A DNA stretch of 64,000 bases from an uncultured OCS116 cluster bacterium (GCA_902613795.1 CACMIP010000004.1:1-64000); one strand, 5' to 3'; positions 40,539 through 51,079 are shown, counted from the first letter of the stretch. Program-made: numbers and translations. Notes: generated by a model from the sequence alone, not told the origin.

Positions 40539-42290
40539 TTATATTGAATATAGTGCTCTCAGATCCCCCTCATATTTTTCAAGCACCTTATACCTTTTTA
40601 TTTTCATAGATGGCGTCATCATTTCATTTTCAACTGTAAATTCTTCATCAACAATAATATAATTTTTTACTTTTTCGATGGCTGAAAGTTGATGGTTAAC
40701 TCGTTTCAGTACTTCATCAATAATCTTTTTTGATGGCTGCATCTCATTTACAAAACTTTTATCAATAACAATAATTGCAACTAGGTATTTTTCTCCATCT
40801 CCATATACCATTGCCTGGTTAATTACAGGCTCCATCACCAGCATGGTCTCTATTTTTGTTGGAGAAATATTATCCCCACCAGAATTTACGATAATGTCTT
40901 TCATACGATCTGTAATAACTAAGTAGTCGTCCTTATCAAAAACCCCAACATCACCAGTTTTTAACCATTCTCCTGAAAATGCATTTATTGTTGCATCCGG
41001 GTCTTTAAAATATCCATTCATTACATTTTCACCTTTGACAAGAATCTCGCCCTCATCTGATATCTTTACATCAGTATTAGGCAATAATCGACCTACTGTT
41101 TCGATTTTATTATTTTTTGGGTAATTTACAGATATTACAGGCCCGCTCTCCGTTTGCCCATAGCCTTGGTAGATTGGAATACCAAGGGAATATAAGGATA
41201 TACCAACATCGTAATTTAGAGCAGCACCACCTGATATCAGCCCTACCAATCTGCCCCCGAATCTATTTCCGATCTTTTTTCTAACCAAAAAGGATAAAAT
41301 TCTATTATAAAATTTACTCCTAAGTGAGAGCTTTTCAAACTCATATAACTTCCGTCCTAATGTGATTGTATCGTTAAATAATTTCTTTTTAAATTTATTT
41401 TCTTTGCTCATTTGTACAGAAATCTTCTGCAAGAGACTCTCATAAAACCTAGGTACTGCTGACATCAAATGAGGCCTAACCTCACCAAGATTTTGAAGTA
41501 GTTTATCTGTACCTTCTGCATAGTAAATCTGGTTACCAGAATATAAATTATAAAACTGTAAGGTGTGCTCATATGAATGTGACAATGGGAGCCATGATAA
41601 AAATAGTACATCATCAATATTATTCAGCTCCGATCCCAGTATCTCATGGGCGCCTTCGCAATTATGCAGAATTGAGCCATGACTTAACATCACACCCTTT
41701 GGGAAGCCAGAAGTTCCAGAGGTATATATGATGCATGCAATATCTTTTCTATTCTTTCTTATTGCCTGATTGAATACATGGTCAGTATCATTATCTGTGG
41801 GCATGCTTTGAATCTCATCCCATTTATGTATCACAATTAAATCATTTTTTTTCAGGTCAAAATCATCGATAATTATAAGATCCCGCTTTATTTTCAGTTT
41901 ATTTATAGCTGACTCAATTTTTGAATATAAAAATTCAGTGGATACAATTATTACTCTTGCTTCGGAGTGGCTTATTAAATATTCATAGTCTTGTGAGGTG
42001 ATTGTTGTGTAAGCTGGAACTGATATACCATCTGCCGCCATGATGGCTAAGTCACTTATTTGCCATTCAGGTCTGTTTTCTGAGACAAGCATCACCCTGG
42101 CTTCATTTTTAATACCTATCTTTTTTAGATAGTTCGCTAATTTTTTAACTCGAGAGTATGTTTCATTCCAACTCAGGGATTGATAATGCTTGTTATTTTT
42201 TGACCAAAGATATGGCGCATCACCATATTTCTTTGCTTGGTCACAAAAAACAGACAGTAGATTTAGATATTTTTGGATAGAGTCAGACAT
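40539..42290 (-). CDS. AMP-dependent long-chain acyl-CoA synthetase
   Basis: IIYTSGTSGFPKGVMLSHGS, YGQTESGPVISVN, GEWLKTGDVG, ITDRMKDIIVNSGGDNISPTKIE. Confidence 0.92.
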   Translation of the reverse strand: MSDSIQKYLNLLSVFCDQAKKYGDAPYLWSKNNKHYQSLSWNETYSRVKKLANYLKKIGIKNEARVMLVSENRPEWQISDLAIMAADGISVPAYTTITSQDYEYLISHSEARVIIVSTEFLYSKIESAINKLKIKRDLIIIDDFDLKKNDLIVIHKWDEIQSMPTDNDTDHVFNQAIRKNRKDIACIIYTSGTSGFPKGVMLSHGSILHNCEGAHEILGSELNNIDDVLFLSWLPLSHSYEHTLQFYNLYSGNQIYYAEGTDKLLQNLGEVRPHLMSAVPRFYESLLQKISVQMSKENKFKKKLFNDTITLGRKLYEFEKLSLRSKFYNRILSFLVRKKIGNRFGGRLVGLISGGAALNYDVGISLYSLGIPIYQGYGQTESGPVISVNYPKNNKIETVGRLLPNTDVKISDEGEILVKGENVMNGYFKDPDATINAFSGEWLKTGDVGVFDKDDYLVITDRMKDIIVNSGGDNISPTKIETMLVMEPVINQAMVYGDGEKYLVAIIVIDKSFVNEMQPSKKIIDEVLKRVNHQLSAIEKVKNYIIVDEEFTVENEMMTPSMKIKRYKVLEKYEGDLRALYSI

Positions 42291-42322
42291 AAAGAATTAT
42301 CTCAAAATTATGGGCACAATGA

Positions 42323-42398
42323 TGGTGGAGCCAGGGGGGCTCGAACCCCCGACCTCTTCGCTGCCAGCGAAGCGCTCTCCCAACTGAGCTATGGCCCC
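42323..42398 (-). tRNA. tRNA-Ala (anticodon GGC)
   Basis: GGGGCCATAGCTCAGTTGGGAGAGCGCTTCGCTGGCAGCGAAGAGGTCGGGGGTTCGAGCCCCCCTGGCTCCACCA: complete cloverleaf, CTGGCAG anticodon loop, encoded CCA. Confidence 0.97.
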
Positions 42399-42482
42399 AT
42401 ATCTGCAAAATAACATAAATCTAGGTATCATTAAATATAGAATCGTTTTTTGATAAAATTTAATCGCAATAAAAAATAGATC

Positions 42483-42917
42483 TCATTTACAATAGTTTGG
42501 AAGAGGTAATTCTCTTGATGCCTCTGTCTCGAAGATTTTATACTTCCCTCTTGAGTAGCTTCTACAATCTCTTGCGCAGCTATTCTCAATTATTTTTTGT
42601 TGTAAGTCTTCAGTAATATCTTTTTTTGTTACTGTACAAATACCTACATACCGGTCATAGGTCATATCACCTGTTAATTTGCATGACACCGTGTCGGACT
42701 CAGCAATAATTTTTTCTACTGTTTTTTTGCAAGATTTATAAGTCACATGACCTTTTTCTGCAGCGGATATTCCATTTAAGCGTATCTTCTTATTGCACAG
42801 CTTTATTGTATCTGCATCAATTACATACACATTATGGGCGGCACAATTAATTTCTTTACTATACGAAAGGGAAGTATAACTTATTAGAATAATTATTATG
42901 TAAACCAGTCTTTTCAT
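42483..42917 (-). CDS. Secreted SNase-like (thermonuclease family) protein
   Basis: N-terminal signal peptide; VYVIDADTIKLCNKKIRLNGISAAEKG ... DRYVGIC. Confidence 0.72.
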   Translation of the reverse strand: MKRLVYIIIILISYTSLSYSKEINCAAHNVYVIDADTIKLCNKKIRLNGISAAEKGHVTYKSCKKTVEKIIAESDTVSCKLTGDMTYDRYVGICTVTKKDITEDLQQKIIENSCARDCRSYSRGKYKIFETEASRELPLPNYCK

Positions 42918-42984
42918 AATTCCAAATCAATCTGGATTGTGTAATATTCTATCTTATTAGAATTATAGAAAAATAAAATTAAAA

Positions 42985-43638
42985 ATGATCAAAGCAGAAC
43001 GCGTCAAAAATATAATTAAAATATTGGATAGGATTTATCCAAATCCTCCCATCCCACTTGATCATAAGAATATATTTGAATTGCTAATTTCCGTTCTGCT
43101 CAGCGCTCAATGTACGGATGTTCGGGTGAATCAAGTTACGCCGAGCCTCTTTCAGTTAGCAAATAATGCGAAGGACATGAGTCATCTAGATTTAAACGTA
43201 ATTTATGAAATAATAAGACCCTGCGGCTTAGCGCCACAAAAATCTGCTGCAATAAAGGAGCTGTCCGAGATACTCATTCGTGATTTTAACGGTCAAGTTC
43301 CGGATACCTATGAGGAATTGGAGATTTTACCTGGTGTGGGCCACAAGACAGCATCCGTTGTAATGTCTCAGGGTCATGGTCACCCTGCTTTTCCGGTTGA
43401 TACACACATACACCGGCTAGCCCAACGATGGGGTCTCACAAATGGAAAAAGTGTTGTTCAAACAGAAAGAGATTTAAAAAGATTATTCCCAAAAGATAAT
43501 TGGAATAGATTACATTTACAAATTATATTTTATGGACGCGAATACTGTCAGGCCAGAGCATGTTTTGGTATTGATTGCGAGATCTGCAACACTTGTTATC
43601 CTGACAGAAAAAAACCCATCAAGGTTAAAAAACCATAA
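42985..43638 (+). CDS. nth: Endonuclease III
   Basis: LISVLLSAQCTDVRVNQVTPSLF, LPGVGHKTASVV, FPVDTHIHRLAQRWGL, C-terminal CX6CX2CX5C-type cluster. Confidence 0.96.
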   Translation: MIKAERVKNIIKILDRIYPNPPIPLDHKNIFELLISVLLSAQCTDVRVNQVTPSLFQLANNAKDMSHLDLNVIYEIIRPCGLAPQKSAAIKELSEILIRDFNGQVPDTYEELEILPGVGHKTASVVMSQGHGHPAFPVDTHIHRLAQRWGLTNGKSVVQTERDLKRLFPKDNWNRLHLQIIFYGREYCQARACFGIDCEICNTCYPDRKKPIKVKKP

Positions 43639-43712
43639 GATCAACGTGAAATGTAAACTATGAAAGTATATTAATCGTTTTATAATCATCGTTTGATATA
43701 AGGACAAATTAC

Positions 43713-44150
43713 ATGAATAAGCTTACACTTCTTTTTACTTTAATCGCCCTTCTTTTTACACACAACAGCGCGATCTCCGCAACATATGACGTAGATATGT
43801 TAAATAAAAGAGATGATGGAGAGAAGATGGTTTACTCTGAAGATATTTTATATGTTGAACTAAATGACACAGTTAATTGGCTAACTACTTCGCCCGGACA
43901 CAACGTAGAGTTTATTGGCGCCCCAGAAAATGCAGAACTTCCAAAGAAACCTTCTAAGGTAAATAAAGAATTTAGTTATACCTTCGATGAGCCAGGTGTA
44001 TATTTATATCAATGTTCACCACACAAGAGCATGGGTATGATCGCATTGGTCATTGTGGATGGCGATCTATCAAATATTGATGATATTGCATCTACGAGAG
44101 TTGTTGGAAAAAGTAAGAAAAAACTCGAAGCACTCATAGCTGGCCTGTAG
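43713..44150 (+). CDS. Pseudoazurin-type blue copper protein
   Basis: Signal peptide; Cu ligands in PGHNVEF and YLYQCSPHKSMGM. Confidence 0.9.
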   Translation: MNKLTLLFTLIALLFTHNSAISATYDVDMLNKRDDGEKMVYSEDILYVELNDTVNWLTTSPGHNVEFIGAPENAELPKKPSKVNKEFSYTFDEPGVYLYQCSPHKSMGMIALVIVDGDLSNIDDIASTRVVGKSKKKLEALIAGL

Positions 44151-44180
44151 TATAATCATTCATTAAAATCTGGTGAAACT

Positions 44181-45158
44181 ATGGATAAAGTTGCCGTAAT
44201 CGGAGCTGGTATATCTGGCCTGGCCCTAGCTAATAAGTTAAAAAACCATTTTGAAGTTGTTGTATTTGAAAAATCACGTGGCTATGGAGGACGTGTTGCG
44301 ACAAGAAGATTTGGTGAGTTTATATTTGATCATGGAGCTCAGTTTTTCAAAGCAAAAACAGAAGAATTTAAGAACTATATTAACCCCATGATAGATCAGA
44401 ATATTATCGATGTTTGGAAGGCACGGTTTGTTGAAATTGATAATGGTAAAATTACCAATGCCCGTGTTTGGGGGGAAGATCCGTCAAATTACGTTGGAAT
44501 ACCATCCATGAATGCTATTGGCAAATATATGGCAGACGGCCTAAATGTTAGATTATCAGAGAAAGTGGCGAATGTCTTAAAGGGTAATAAGTGGCAACTA
44601 TATGATGAAGCCAATGACAATATTGGTGAGTTTGATTGGGTAATTTCTGCAATACCGCCCAAACAAGCAATAGATATGATCCCTGATGTTGTTAATTTAT
44701 ATTGCGAAATCAGTCGTTACGAGATGCTTGCATGTTATTCGCTGATGCTGGGTTACGAGGAAAAAATAGATATAGGGTTTGATGCTGCACTAATAAAGGG
44801 AGCGGATATTAGCTGGCTATCGGTAAATTCATCAAAGTACTCAAGCGTAAATAATACAGCATTTCTGATTCACTCAACGAACAAATGGGCATCTCAAAAT
44901 ATAGATAATGATAGGGATTGGGTTAAGGGCTATCTCTGTAATGAATTATCAAATCTAGTTCCAATAAAAACAGAAAATGCCAATTATATTGGATTACAGG
45001 GATGGCGTTATGCAAATATAAAAAAACAAAATAATCCTGAATTTTTTTTGGATAGAGATAATAAATTTGGTCTTTGCGGAGACTGGTTTATTCAAGGTAG
45101 GATTGAAGCCGCTTATCTAAGTGGCTCTCATTTGGGCGATCATATACTAATATCTTAG
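44181..45158 (+). CDS. FAD-dependent NAD(P)-binding oxidoreductase (renalase/amine oxidase-like)
   Basis: KVAVIGAGISGLALANKLKNHFEVVVFEKSRGYGGRVATRR; C-terminal FGLCGDWFIQGRIEAAYLSG. Confidence 0.88.
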   Translation: MDKVAVIGAGISGLALANKLKNHFEVVVFEKSRGYGGRVATRRFGEFIFDHGAQFFKAKTEEFKNYINPMIDQNIIDVWKARFVEIDNGKITNARVWGEDPSNYVGIPSMNAIGKYMADGLNVRLSEKVANVLKGNKWQLYDEANDNIGEFDWVISAIPPKQAIDMIPDVVNLYCEISRYEMLACYSLMLGYEEKIDIGFDAALIKGADISWLSVNSSKYSSVNNTAFLIHSTNKWASQNIDNDRDWVKGYLCNELSNLVPIKTENANYIGLQGWRYANIKKQNNPEFFLDRDNKFGLCGDWFIQGRIEAAYLSGSHLGDHILIS

Positions 45159-45164
45159 CTATTA

Positions 45165-45962
45165 CTAAGCTTTATCCCAATATTCCTTTATTTTCGGGTA
45201 TGCGTCCTTACCGTTTTGAGCCCTTTGATCTGCAGTAACGTCCCCCCAATCATATATTGCTTTTTTATATGCAGGTCTTGTTTTAATTTTTTCATACCAC
45301 TGATCAAGATTTTTTAGATCTTTCCATAAAGGTCTCATCATAAAGGAGTCCAATCTGTGTAGGTAAACGACAAATGAGATATCTGCTAAAGAATACTTAT
45401 CTCCAGCAAGCCAAGTATTTTTACCTAAATATTCATTCATTTCTATGAATAGTGACTTGAATTCAATCATTGCCTCTTCAAGAAGAGGTGACTCTATCCC
45501 CATCTCAATATTTATTTGATCATTTTTTTTGCGAACTTTGTCTTTCATTTCTTTGTAGTATTTTTTAATCTGCCCTGGGTCTTTCTTTTTATAAATGTGT
45601 CTGTTCACGAGACATACACCAATTGTTCGACTTGCAACATGGATTCCTTCATCTATTTTACGCATCCAGAGACGCATTTGGGCAAGATCTTTGGGCCATG
45701 ATGGTTTTAATTTAGGATCTCCACCATATCTTTCCTCAAGATATTCGATAATTACTAAAGACTCTGGTATTGCAAGGTTATCATCAATAATCACTGGGAC
45801 AAGGCCTTTGGGATTTAGCTCATAAAAATTTTTCGGAAGCTGATCGATATCACCCAGCGCGGTATCTACAATTATGCTTTCCCATGGAATAGATTTTTCT
45901 TCGAGACAAAGACGTACTCTCTGAGCTGCACTGGTTCTGTCGTAATGAAAAAGAGTGAGCAT
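45165..45962 (-). CDS. Glutathione S-transferase family protein
   Basis: LTLFHYDRTSAAQRVRLCLEEKSIPWE, NPKGLVPVIIDDNLAIPESLVIIEYLEERY, AGDKYSLADISFVVYLHRL. Confidence 0.92.
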   Translation of the reverse strand: MLTLFHYDRTSAAQRVRLCLEEKSIPWESIIVDTALGDIDQLPKNFYELNPKGLVPVIIDDNLAIPESLVIIEYLEERYGGDPKLKPSWPKDLAQMRLWMRKIDEGIHVASRTIGVCLVNRHIYKKKDPGQIKKYYKEMKDKVRKKNDQINIEMGIESPLLEEAMIEFKSLFIEMNEYLGKNTWLAGDKYSLADISFVVYLHRLDSFMMRPLWKDLKNLDQWYEKIKTRPAYKKAIYDWGDVTADQRAQNGKDAYPKIKEYWDKA

Positions 45963-45964
45963 TA

Positions 45965-47443
45965 TTAGATTTCTTTTGATGGAGTATTTAGGTTTATACT
46001 AATATTTTTTCTTTGAGTGAAGCTATCGAGCATACCTTCAAGTGAAAATTCACGGCCAATACCCGATTGTTTAAATCCACCATATGAGTGTCCAGGGGCT
46101 TGCGCCAGGCCTTGATTAACCTGTACCCAGCCAGATTCAATTGCATGAGCTGCATTTATGCCTCTAGTAATATCTCGAGTCCAAACATATGCGGCTAAGC
46201 CGTAGTGACTCTGATTTGCCATTCTTATGACTTCTTCTTCGTCATCCCATGGGATTGCAACAAGGACGGGACCAAAAATTTCTTCCTTCGCAAGACGCCA
46301 TTCATTTGATTTATTTCTGAAGATAGTTGGTATTGTAAAATACCCTTCGCTAAGGGGGCCATCTTCAGGAGGCAGACCTCCACAAATAACTTCTGTATTT
46401 TTATTATTTAAACCGTCAGAAATATAGTCACAAACTTTTGTAAATTGTTTGTTATTTATGATAGTGCCTATGTCAGTATCATCATCGAGTGGGTTGCCGA
46501 TGATTAGTTTATCAAGTTTTTCTGACAGTTTACCAATAAAGCTGTCAAATATTTTTTTGTGTAGGAATAATCTTGAGCCTGCTGTACAAGACTGGCTTTG
46601 CCTTGTAAATCTCATGGCGCCAATAATTCCATCAACTGTCCAATCTTCATTTACATCTGGATAAACTATTGAAGGACTTTTTCCTCCGAGCTCAAGAGAC
46701 ACTGGCAGTATCCTCTCAGCAGCTGCCCTCATTACCAGCTTTCCAACTCCAGTTGATCCCGTGAAGGATAATTTATTTATTTCAGGGTGATATGCAAGCG
46801 GCTCACCACATTCAGGACCAGTTCCTGTTAGAAGGTTTAGAACACCCGGCGGTATGAATTTTTGACAAATCTCAGCAACTTTTAGAATTGCCAACGGGGC
46901 ATCTTCAGCGGCCTTCATTACAATTGTATTGCCTGCACATAATGCGGGTGCAATTTTGCATGCACCAAGCATGACCGGAGCATTCCAAGGAATTATTGCA
47001 CCGACTACACCTAAGGGTTCACGCCTGGTATAACTCAACACATGTTCTCCAAGTGGGATGGTTTCACCTTTCAATTCAGAGGATAATCCACCAAAATATC
47101 TAAATATATCAACAACAAGATTAATCTCTGGCCTTGCTTGGGTCTTTATTGCATTTCCAGTTTCAGTTGCAATAATTTTTGCAATATCTTCTTTTTCAAT
47201 TTCTATAGCATCAGCAATTTGGAGAAGTATTTTTCCTCTCTCTTTAGGCATTACTTTTGACCACGATCTGAATGCTTTCAGAGATGATTTTACAGCGATA
47301 TCAACGTCAGCCTCATTACCCCGTGGAACACTAGCAAATATCCTCTTGTTTGCAGGGCATTCAATTTCAATTGTCTTTTCTGTTATGCTATTTGTATACT
47401 TACCGTCTATGATCATTTGATGATTTATTATTTTCTGACTCAT
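45965..47443 (-). CDS. Aldehyde dehydrogenase family protein
   Basis: GAIIPWNAPVMLGACKIAPALCAGNTIVMKAAE, FTGSTGVGK, LELGGKSPSIVYPD, catalytic-region QSQSCTAGSRLF. Confidence 0.95.
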   Translation of the reverse strand: MSQKIINHQMIIDGKYTNSITEKTIEIECPANKRIFASVPRGNEADVDIAVKSSLKAFRSWSKVMPKERGKILLQIADAIEIEKEDIAKIIATETGNAIKTQARPEINLVVDIFRYFGGLSSELKGETIPLGEHVLSYTRREPLGVVGAIIPWNAPVMLGACKIAPALCAGNTIVMKAAEDAPLAILKVAEICQKFIPPGVLNLLTGTGPECGEPLAYHPEINKLSFTGSTGVGKLVMRAAAERILPVSLELGGKSPSIVYPDVNEDWTVDGIIGAMRFTRQSQSCTAGSRLFLHKKIFDSFIGKLSEKLDKLIIGNPLDDDTDIGTIINNKQFTKVCDYISDGLNNKNTEVICGGLPPEDGPLSEGYFTIPTIFRNKSNEWRLAKEEIFGPVLVAIPWDDEEEVIRMANQSHYGLAAYVWTRDITRGINAAHAIESGWVQVNQGLAQAPGHSYGGFKQSGIGREFSLEGMLDSFTQRKNISINLNTPSKEI

Positions 47444-47494
47444 CCTCTCCTCAGCATTTTTTAACTTTATGGTATCATATACGTACAGTTTATT

Positions 47495-47899
47495 TTAATC
47501 AATTGCTTGGTTCACAGTTTTACAAATATTCTCCTTGCATTCCATTTGCTTCATTATTTGATTATTGGAGTCATAAATTAGTCTGACACCATTCATCTTT
47601 CCATTTTCATAATTTATTTCTGATTTTTTAGTTGAGTCAATATTGTAGAAAGTCCATACGCCCTCTTTTAGTCCATCTTTATAATTACCTTCATACCAAA
47701 CGGTATTATTAATATCCCAGATACACAAACTTTTCCCTGTATAAGGTTTCTTAGATTCTTTTAAAAATAGAACTCCATCTCTTTTTATGCCATCGAGATC
47801 ATCACATATTGTTTTTGAATTGACTACAGCAATAAAAATGAGGATCAGCATCACAAAAAAGAAAAGTAAGTATTGGGTATTTTTTTTGAGTTTAATCAA
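47495..47899 (-). CDS. MORN-repeat-like/YwqK-like membrane-anchored protein
   Basis: N-terminal TM; repeats WYEGNYKDGLKEGVWTFYN, SEINYENGKMNGVRLIYD. Confidence 0.65.
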   Translation of the reverse strand: MIKLKKNTQYLLFFFVMLILIFIAVVNSKTICDDLDGIKRDGVLFLKESKKPYTGKSLCIWDINNTVWYEGNYKDGLKEGVWTFYNIDSTKKSEINYENGKMNGVRLIYDSNNQIMKQMECKENICKTVNQAID

Positions 47900-48531
47900 T
47901 ATTCCACAAGCTCATCATCTATTACCTGCCAAAGATACCATGTGGCTACAGTCCGATACGGGCGCCATTTATTTGATATTTGATTAATTTTCTCAATTTG
48001 ATTGATTTTCTCAAAATGATCTAGGTTATAAACTTTTTTTATGGCATTAATTAGGCCAATATCTCCGAGTGGTAGAATATCCGGACTCATTTTAAAGAAT
48101 ATAAGGAACATCTCTATTGTCCAAGGGCCTACACCTTTAATGCTAATAAGGTTGGACTTTATGGTTTCTTCATTAGCGTCTAAAAAATACTCGTTTGTCG
48201 ATTTATTTGGATTTTCTATGAAATATTTTGATATGTTGCACAAATAATCTATTTTTTGACGTGAAAGCCCAGTTTCTCTGAGTGCTTGTTTGTCGATGGA
48301 TAGAAGCATATTAGGAGAAACATCTGCTTGTAAGAGTTTTAAGAGCTTATTATGTATACTCTCCGCCGCTTTGACTGAGATTTGTTGTCCAACAATCGAT
48401 TTCAGTAGTGTCCCAAAGGGGTCTTTTCTTGATTTAAGGATATTTTTTTGATTTCGTTCAATAACTGATTTGAGGATTGCATCTTCTTTTTTGAGCTTAA
48501 TGATGGCTCTTTTCCAGTATTCAGGTTCCAT
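47896..48531 (-). CDS. HhH-GPD DNA glycosylase (AlkA-like 3-methyladenine DNA glycosylase II)
   Basis: DPFGTLLKSIVGQQISVKAAESI, LISIKGVGPWTIEMFLIF, LPLGDIGL, WRPYRTVATWYLW. Confidence 0.92.
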   Translation of the reverse strand: MEPEYWKRAIIKLKKEDAILKSVIERNQKNILKSRKDPFGTLLKSIVGQQISVKAAESIHNKLLKLLQADVSPNMLLSIDKQALRETGLSRQKIDYLCNISKYFIENPNKSTNEYFLDANEETIKSNLISIKGVGPWTIEMFLIFFKMSPDILPLGDIGLINAIKKVYNLDHFEKINQIEKINQISNKWRPYRTVATWYLWQVIDDELVEY

Positions 48532-48559
48532 CTGCTGATCGCATTAAAGTGAAGTTGTA

Positions 48560-49003
48560 TTACTCATCATCACTTTTTGGGGTGATAATCAAATCTGATT
48601 CTTCGATGTCGTCTTCTTCAACCAGAAAGTCATTATCGTCATCTTCAATCAACTCTTCATTTTCTATATCTGGTATATCAATATCATTTTCATTTATTAG
48701 TTCTTCTTCAGACTCTTCGTCAAGGATATCGTCATCCATGATAATTGGATTATCATCTTCAATGACCCCATCTTCAAGGTTATTGTCCAGCGACTCTTTT
48801 TCTGGCTCTAACTCCGTTTCATCTTGGATAATTTCATCAACAACAGGAGTCTCTTTGGCTTGCGATTGAGCTTGTTGATCATCTGAAGTAAGTTTGACTT
48901 CCTTACTACATGCGGGACAGATTATTTCAAGCTTGTTGAGATCATAAAACTTAACGCCACAATCTAGACACGTATGTTTATTTCCTAATTCAGCTCTGCC
49001 CAC
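48560..49003 (-). CDS. TIGR02300 (FYDLN acid domain) family protein
   Basis: MGRAELGNKHTCLDCGVKFYDLNKLEIICPAC then an Asp/Glu-rich tail; next to aroA as expected in alphaproteobacteria. Confidence 0.92.
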   Translation of the reverse strand: MGRAELGNKHTCLDCGVKFYDLNKLEIICPACSKEVKLTSDDQQAQSQAKETPVVDEIIQDETELEPEKESLDNNLEDGVIEDDNPIIMDDDILDEESEEELINENDIDIPDIENEELIEDDDNDFLVEEDDIEESDLIITPKSDDE

Positions 49004-49083
49004 TACAACCCCTTTTTATATTTAATGCCAATTTAATACTATGTTATAATATTTACCATTATAGTATCTACATTTATATACAC

Positions 49084-50433
49084 ATGATCATGAAAATAAA
49101 CAACAAAAATAATCCAGTCATTGTCGAGAGATCGAATGCGTTATCTGGAAGTATCGACACACCTAGTGATAAATCTATTTCACATAGGGCTTTAATTCTT
49201 GGCTCGCTATGCATTGGTGAAACGAAAATTCATAATTTACTTTTGTCGGAAGATATTATTTCCACAATTTGCGCTTTGGAGCAGTTTGGTGCAAGTATAA
49301 ATGTGAGCGAAGAGCATAATATCACAAGCATATACGGTATTGGTATTGGTGGGTTATTACAGCCCAATAAAAAAATTTATTTAGGAAATTCAGGTACTTC
49401 CGTAAGATTGCTTATTGGCCTTATGTCCAGCTGTGATGTTTGTGTAGAGTTTGAGGGTGACGCGTCACTATCTAAACGGCCAATGGGTAGAGTATTAGAT
49501 CCCTTAAGAGAAATTGGTTTAGAAATACTGAGCAATGAGAGAGAAAATTTACCATTAAAGCTAAAAGGTACGGCTTTACCTGTTCCTATAAATCATAAGC
49601 TTGTTGTGCCATCAGCTCAAATAAAGTCAGCTTTAATGCTCGCAGCCTTAAACATTAGAGGGTGCTCAACAATAATTGAAACAATTAAAACTCGCGACCA
49701 TACGGAGAAGTTATTTGAGTATTTTGGCGCAGATATTCAAGTAAAGTTGAATGATATGGGCCAAAAGGAAATTATGATAAGAGGGCAAAAATCTCTCTCT
49801 CCAAAAGAGATAGATATTCCTGGTGACCCAAGCTCAGCCGCATTTTTTATTGTTGCAGCCCTCATATCAAAAGGTTCTAAGCTAAGGATAAAAAATGTAA
49901 TGATAAATCCGACAAGGTCGCTATTTATTGACTACTTGATCTCTATGGGGGCGAAGATAGACTTCTTGGATAAATATTCAAAATGTGGAGAAGAGATTGC
50001 CGATATTGATGTTAGTGCAAGTGAATTAAAAGGGGTTACAACAAGCTTGAATGATGCCCCATCAATTATTGATGAATTTCTAATATTATCCGTTGCAGCC
50101 GCCTATGCAAAGGGTGAGAGTAGATTCTGTGGGGTTTCTGAATTAAAGGTAAAAGAGAGCGATCGCCTTGAAGCGATAATTAATATGTTGACAGCCTCAG
50201 GTGTTAAGTGCCAAACAAAGGATGATGATCTCATAATATATGGGAATGGTGAAGTCCCTGGCGGCTCCGACATTAAGTCGAATTATGATCATCGTGTGGC
50301 TATGTCAGCATTGATTCTGGGGCTTGGTTCAAAAAGTCAAATTCGGATTGATGATGTTTCCCCTATAGCAACAAGTTTTCCAAATTTTACGGAAATTTAT
50401 CATAAAATAGGAGGAAACTTTCATAGTGGATGA
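49084..50433 (+). CDS. aroA: 3-phosphoshikimate 1-carboxyvinyltransferase
   Basis: SGSIDTPSDKSISHRALILGSL, LGNSGTSVRLLIGL, KESDRLEAI, NYDHRVAMSALILGL. Confidence 0.96.
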   Translation: MIMKINNKNNPVIVERSNALSGSIDTPSDKSISHRALILGSLCIGETKIHNLLLSEDIISTICALEQFGASINVSEEHNITSIYGIGIGGLLQPNKKIYLGNSGTSVRLLIGLMSSCDVCVEFEGDASLSKRPMGRVLDPLREIGLEILSNERENLPLKLKGTALPVPINHKLVVPSAQIKSALMLAALNIRGCSTIIETIKTRDHTEKLFEYFGADIQVKLNDMGQKEIMIRGQKSLSPKEIDIPGDPSSAAFFIVAALISKGSKLRIKNVMINPTRSLFIDYLISMGAKIDFLDKYSKCGEEIADIDVSASELKGVTTSLNDAPSIIDEFLILSVAAAYAKGESRFCGVSELKVKESDRLEAIINMLTASGVKCQTKDDDLIIYGNGEVPGGSDIKSNYDHRVAMSALILGLGSKSQIRIDDVSPIATSFPNFTEIYHKIGGNFHSG

Positions 50434-51049
50434 AAAATTAATTATTGCAATTGATGGTCCCGCGGCAAGCGGTAAAGGCACGGTTGCAAAAAAAATTGCA
50501 AAAATTTTCAACTTACCCCACTTAGACTCTGGTCAGCTATACAGGTATATTGCTCATCTTGCTATAAAGAACACAATCAATCCAAATAATAAGCCTGCAC
50601 TCATAGAGCTTACAAGTAGAATTGAGTTTGACATCACTGAAATTGAAGATTTAAGGAGTGATGAAATATCAACCGTTGCCTCAATTATATCACAATATCG
50701 TGAAATTCGCGAACAACTAATAGAGTATCAAAGAGACTTTGCATCAAACGGAGCCGTTGTTGATGGCAGAGACATTGGGACTATAATTTTTCCGAATGCT
50801 GATTATAAATTTTATATAACTGCATCATTGGATCAAAGAACAGAAAGAAGATACCTGCAACTAAAGAAGGATAATGCCGAAATAGATAGAAATAATATCA
50901 AAAATGATATAAACAATAGGGATCTCAGGGATATCAATAGAAAAATTGCTCCCCTTCAGAAAGCAGGGGATGCAATTGAGATTGACACAACTGAGATGAA
51001 AATTGACGATGTAATTGACTTTATTGTAAAATACATACATAAAGGTTAA
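50426..51049 (+). CDS. cmk: Cytidylate kinase
   Basis: IAIDGPAASGKGTVAKKIAKIF, DGRDIGTIIFPNADYKFYITAS. Confidence 0.96.
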   Translation: MDEKLIIAIDGPAASGKGTVAKKIAKIFNLPHLDSGQLYRYIAHLAIKNTINPNNKPALIELTSRIEFDITEIEDLRSDEISTVASIISQYREIREQLIEYQRDFASNGAVVDGRDIGTIIFPNADYKFYITASLDQRTERRYLQLKKDNAEIDRNNIKNDINNRDLRDINRKIAPLQKAGDAIEIDTTEMKIDDVIDFIVKYIHKG

Positions 51050-51079
51050 AATTCTATGTGAATTGGAGAATATACATAA

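Noticed and set aside
42190-42387. ORF MLFFDQRYGASPYFF...MVEPGGLEPPTSSLPAKRSPN on the plus strand
   Set aside because: Its C-terminal peptide is the antisense of tRNA-Ala (a known kind of spurious annotation) and the rest is antisense to the acyl-CoA synthetase gene.
47058-47420. 120-aa plus-strand ORF
   Set aside because: Antisense to the aldehyde dehydrogenase gene; no family features.
48549-48869. Ser-rich ORF MKLYYSSSLFGVIIKSDSSMSSSSTRKSLSSSS...
   Set aside because: Antisense of the Asp/Glu-rich tail of the TIGR02300 protein; composition is a by-product of GAN/GAA codons on the other strand.
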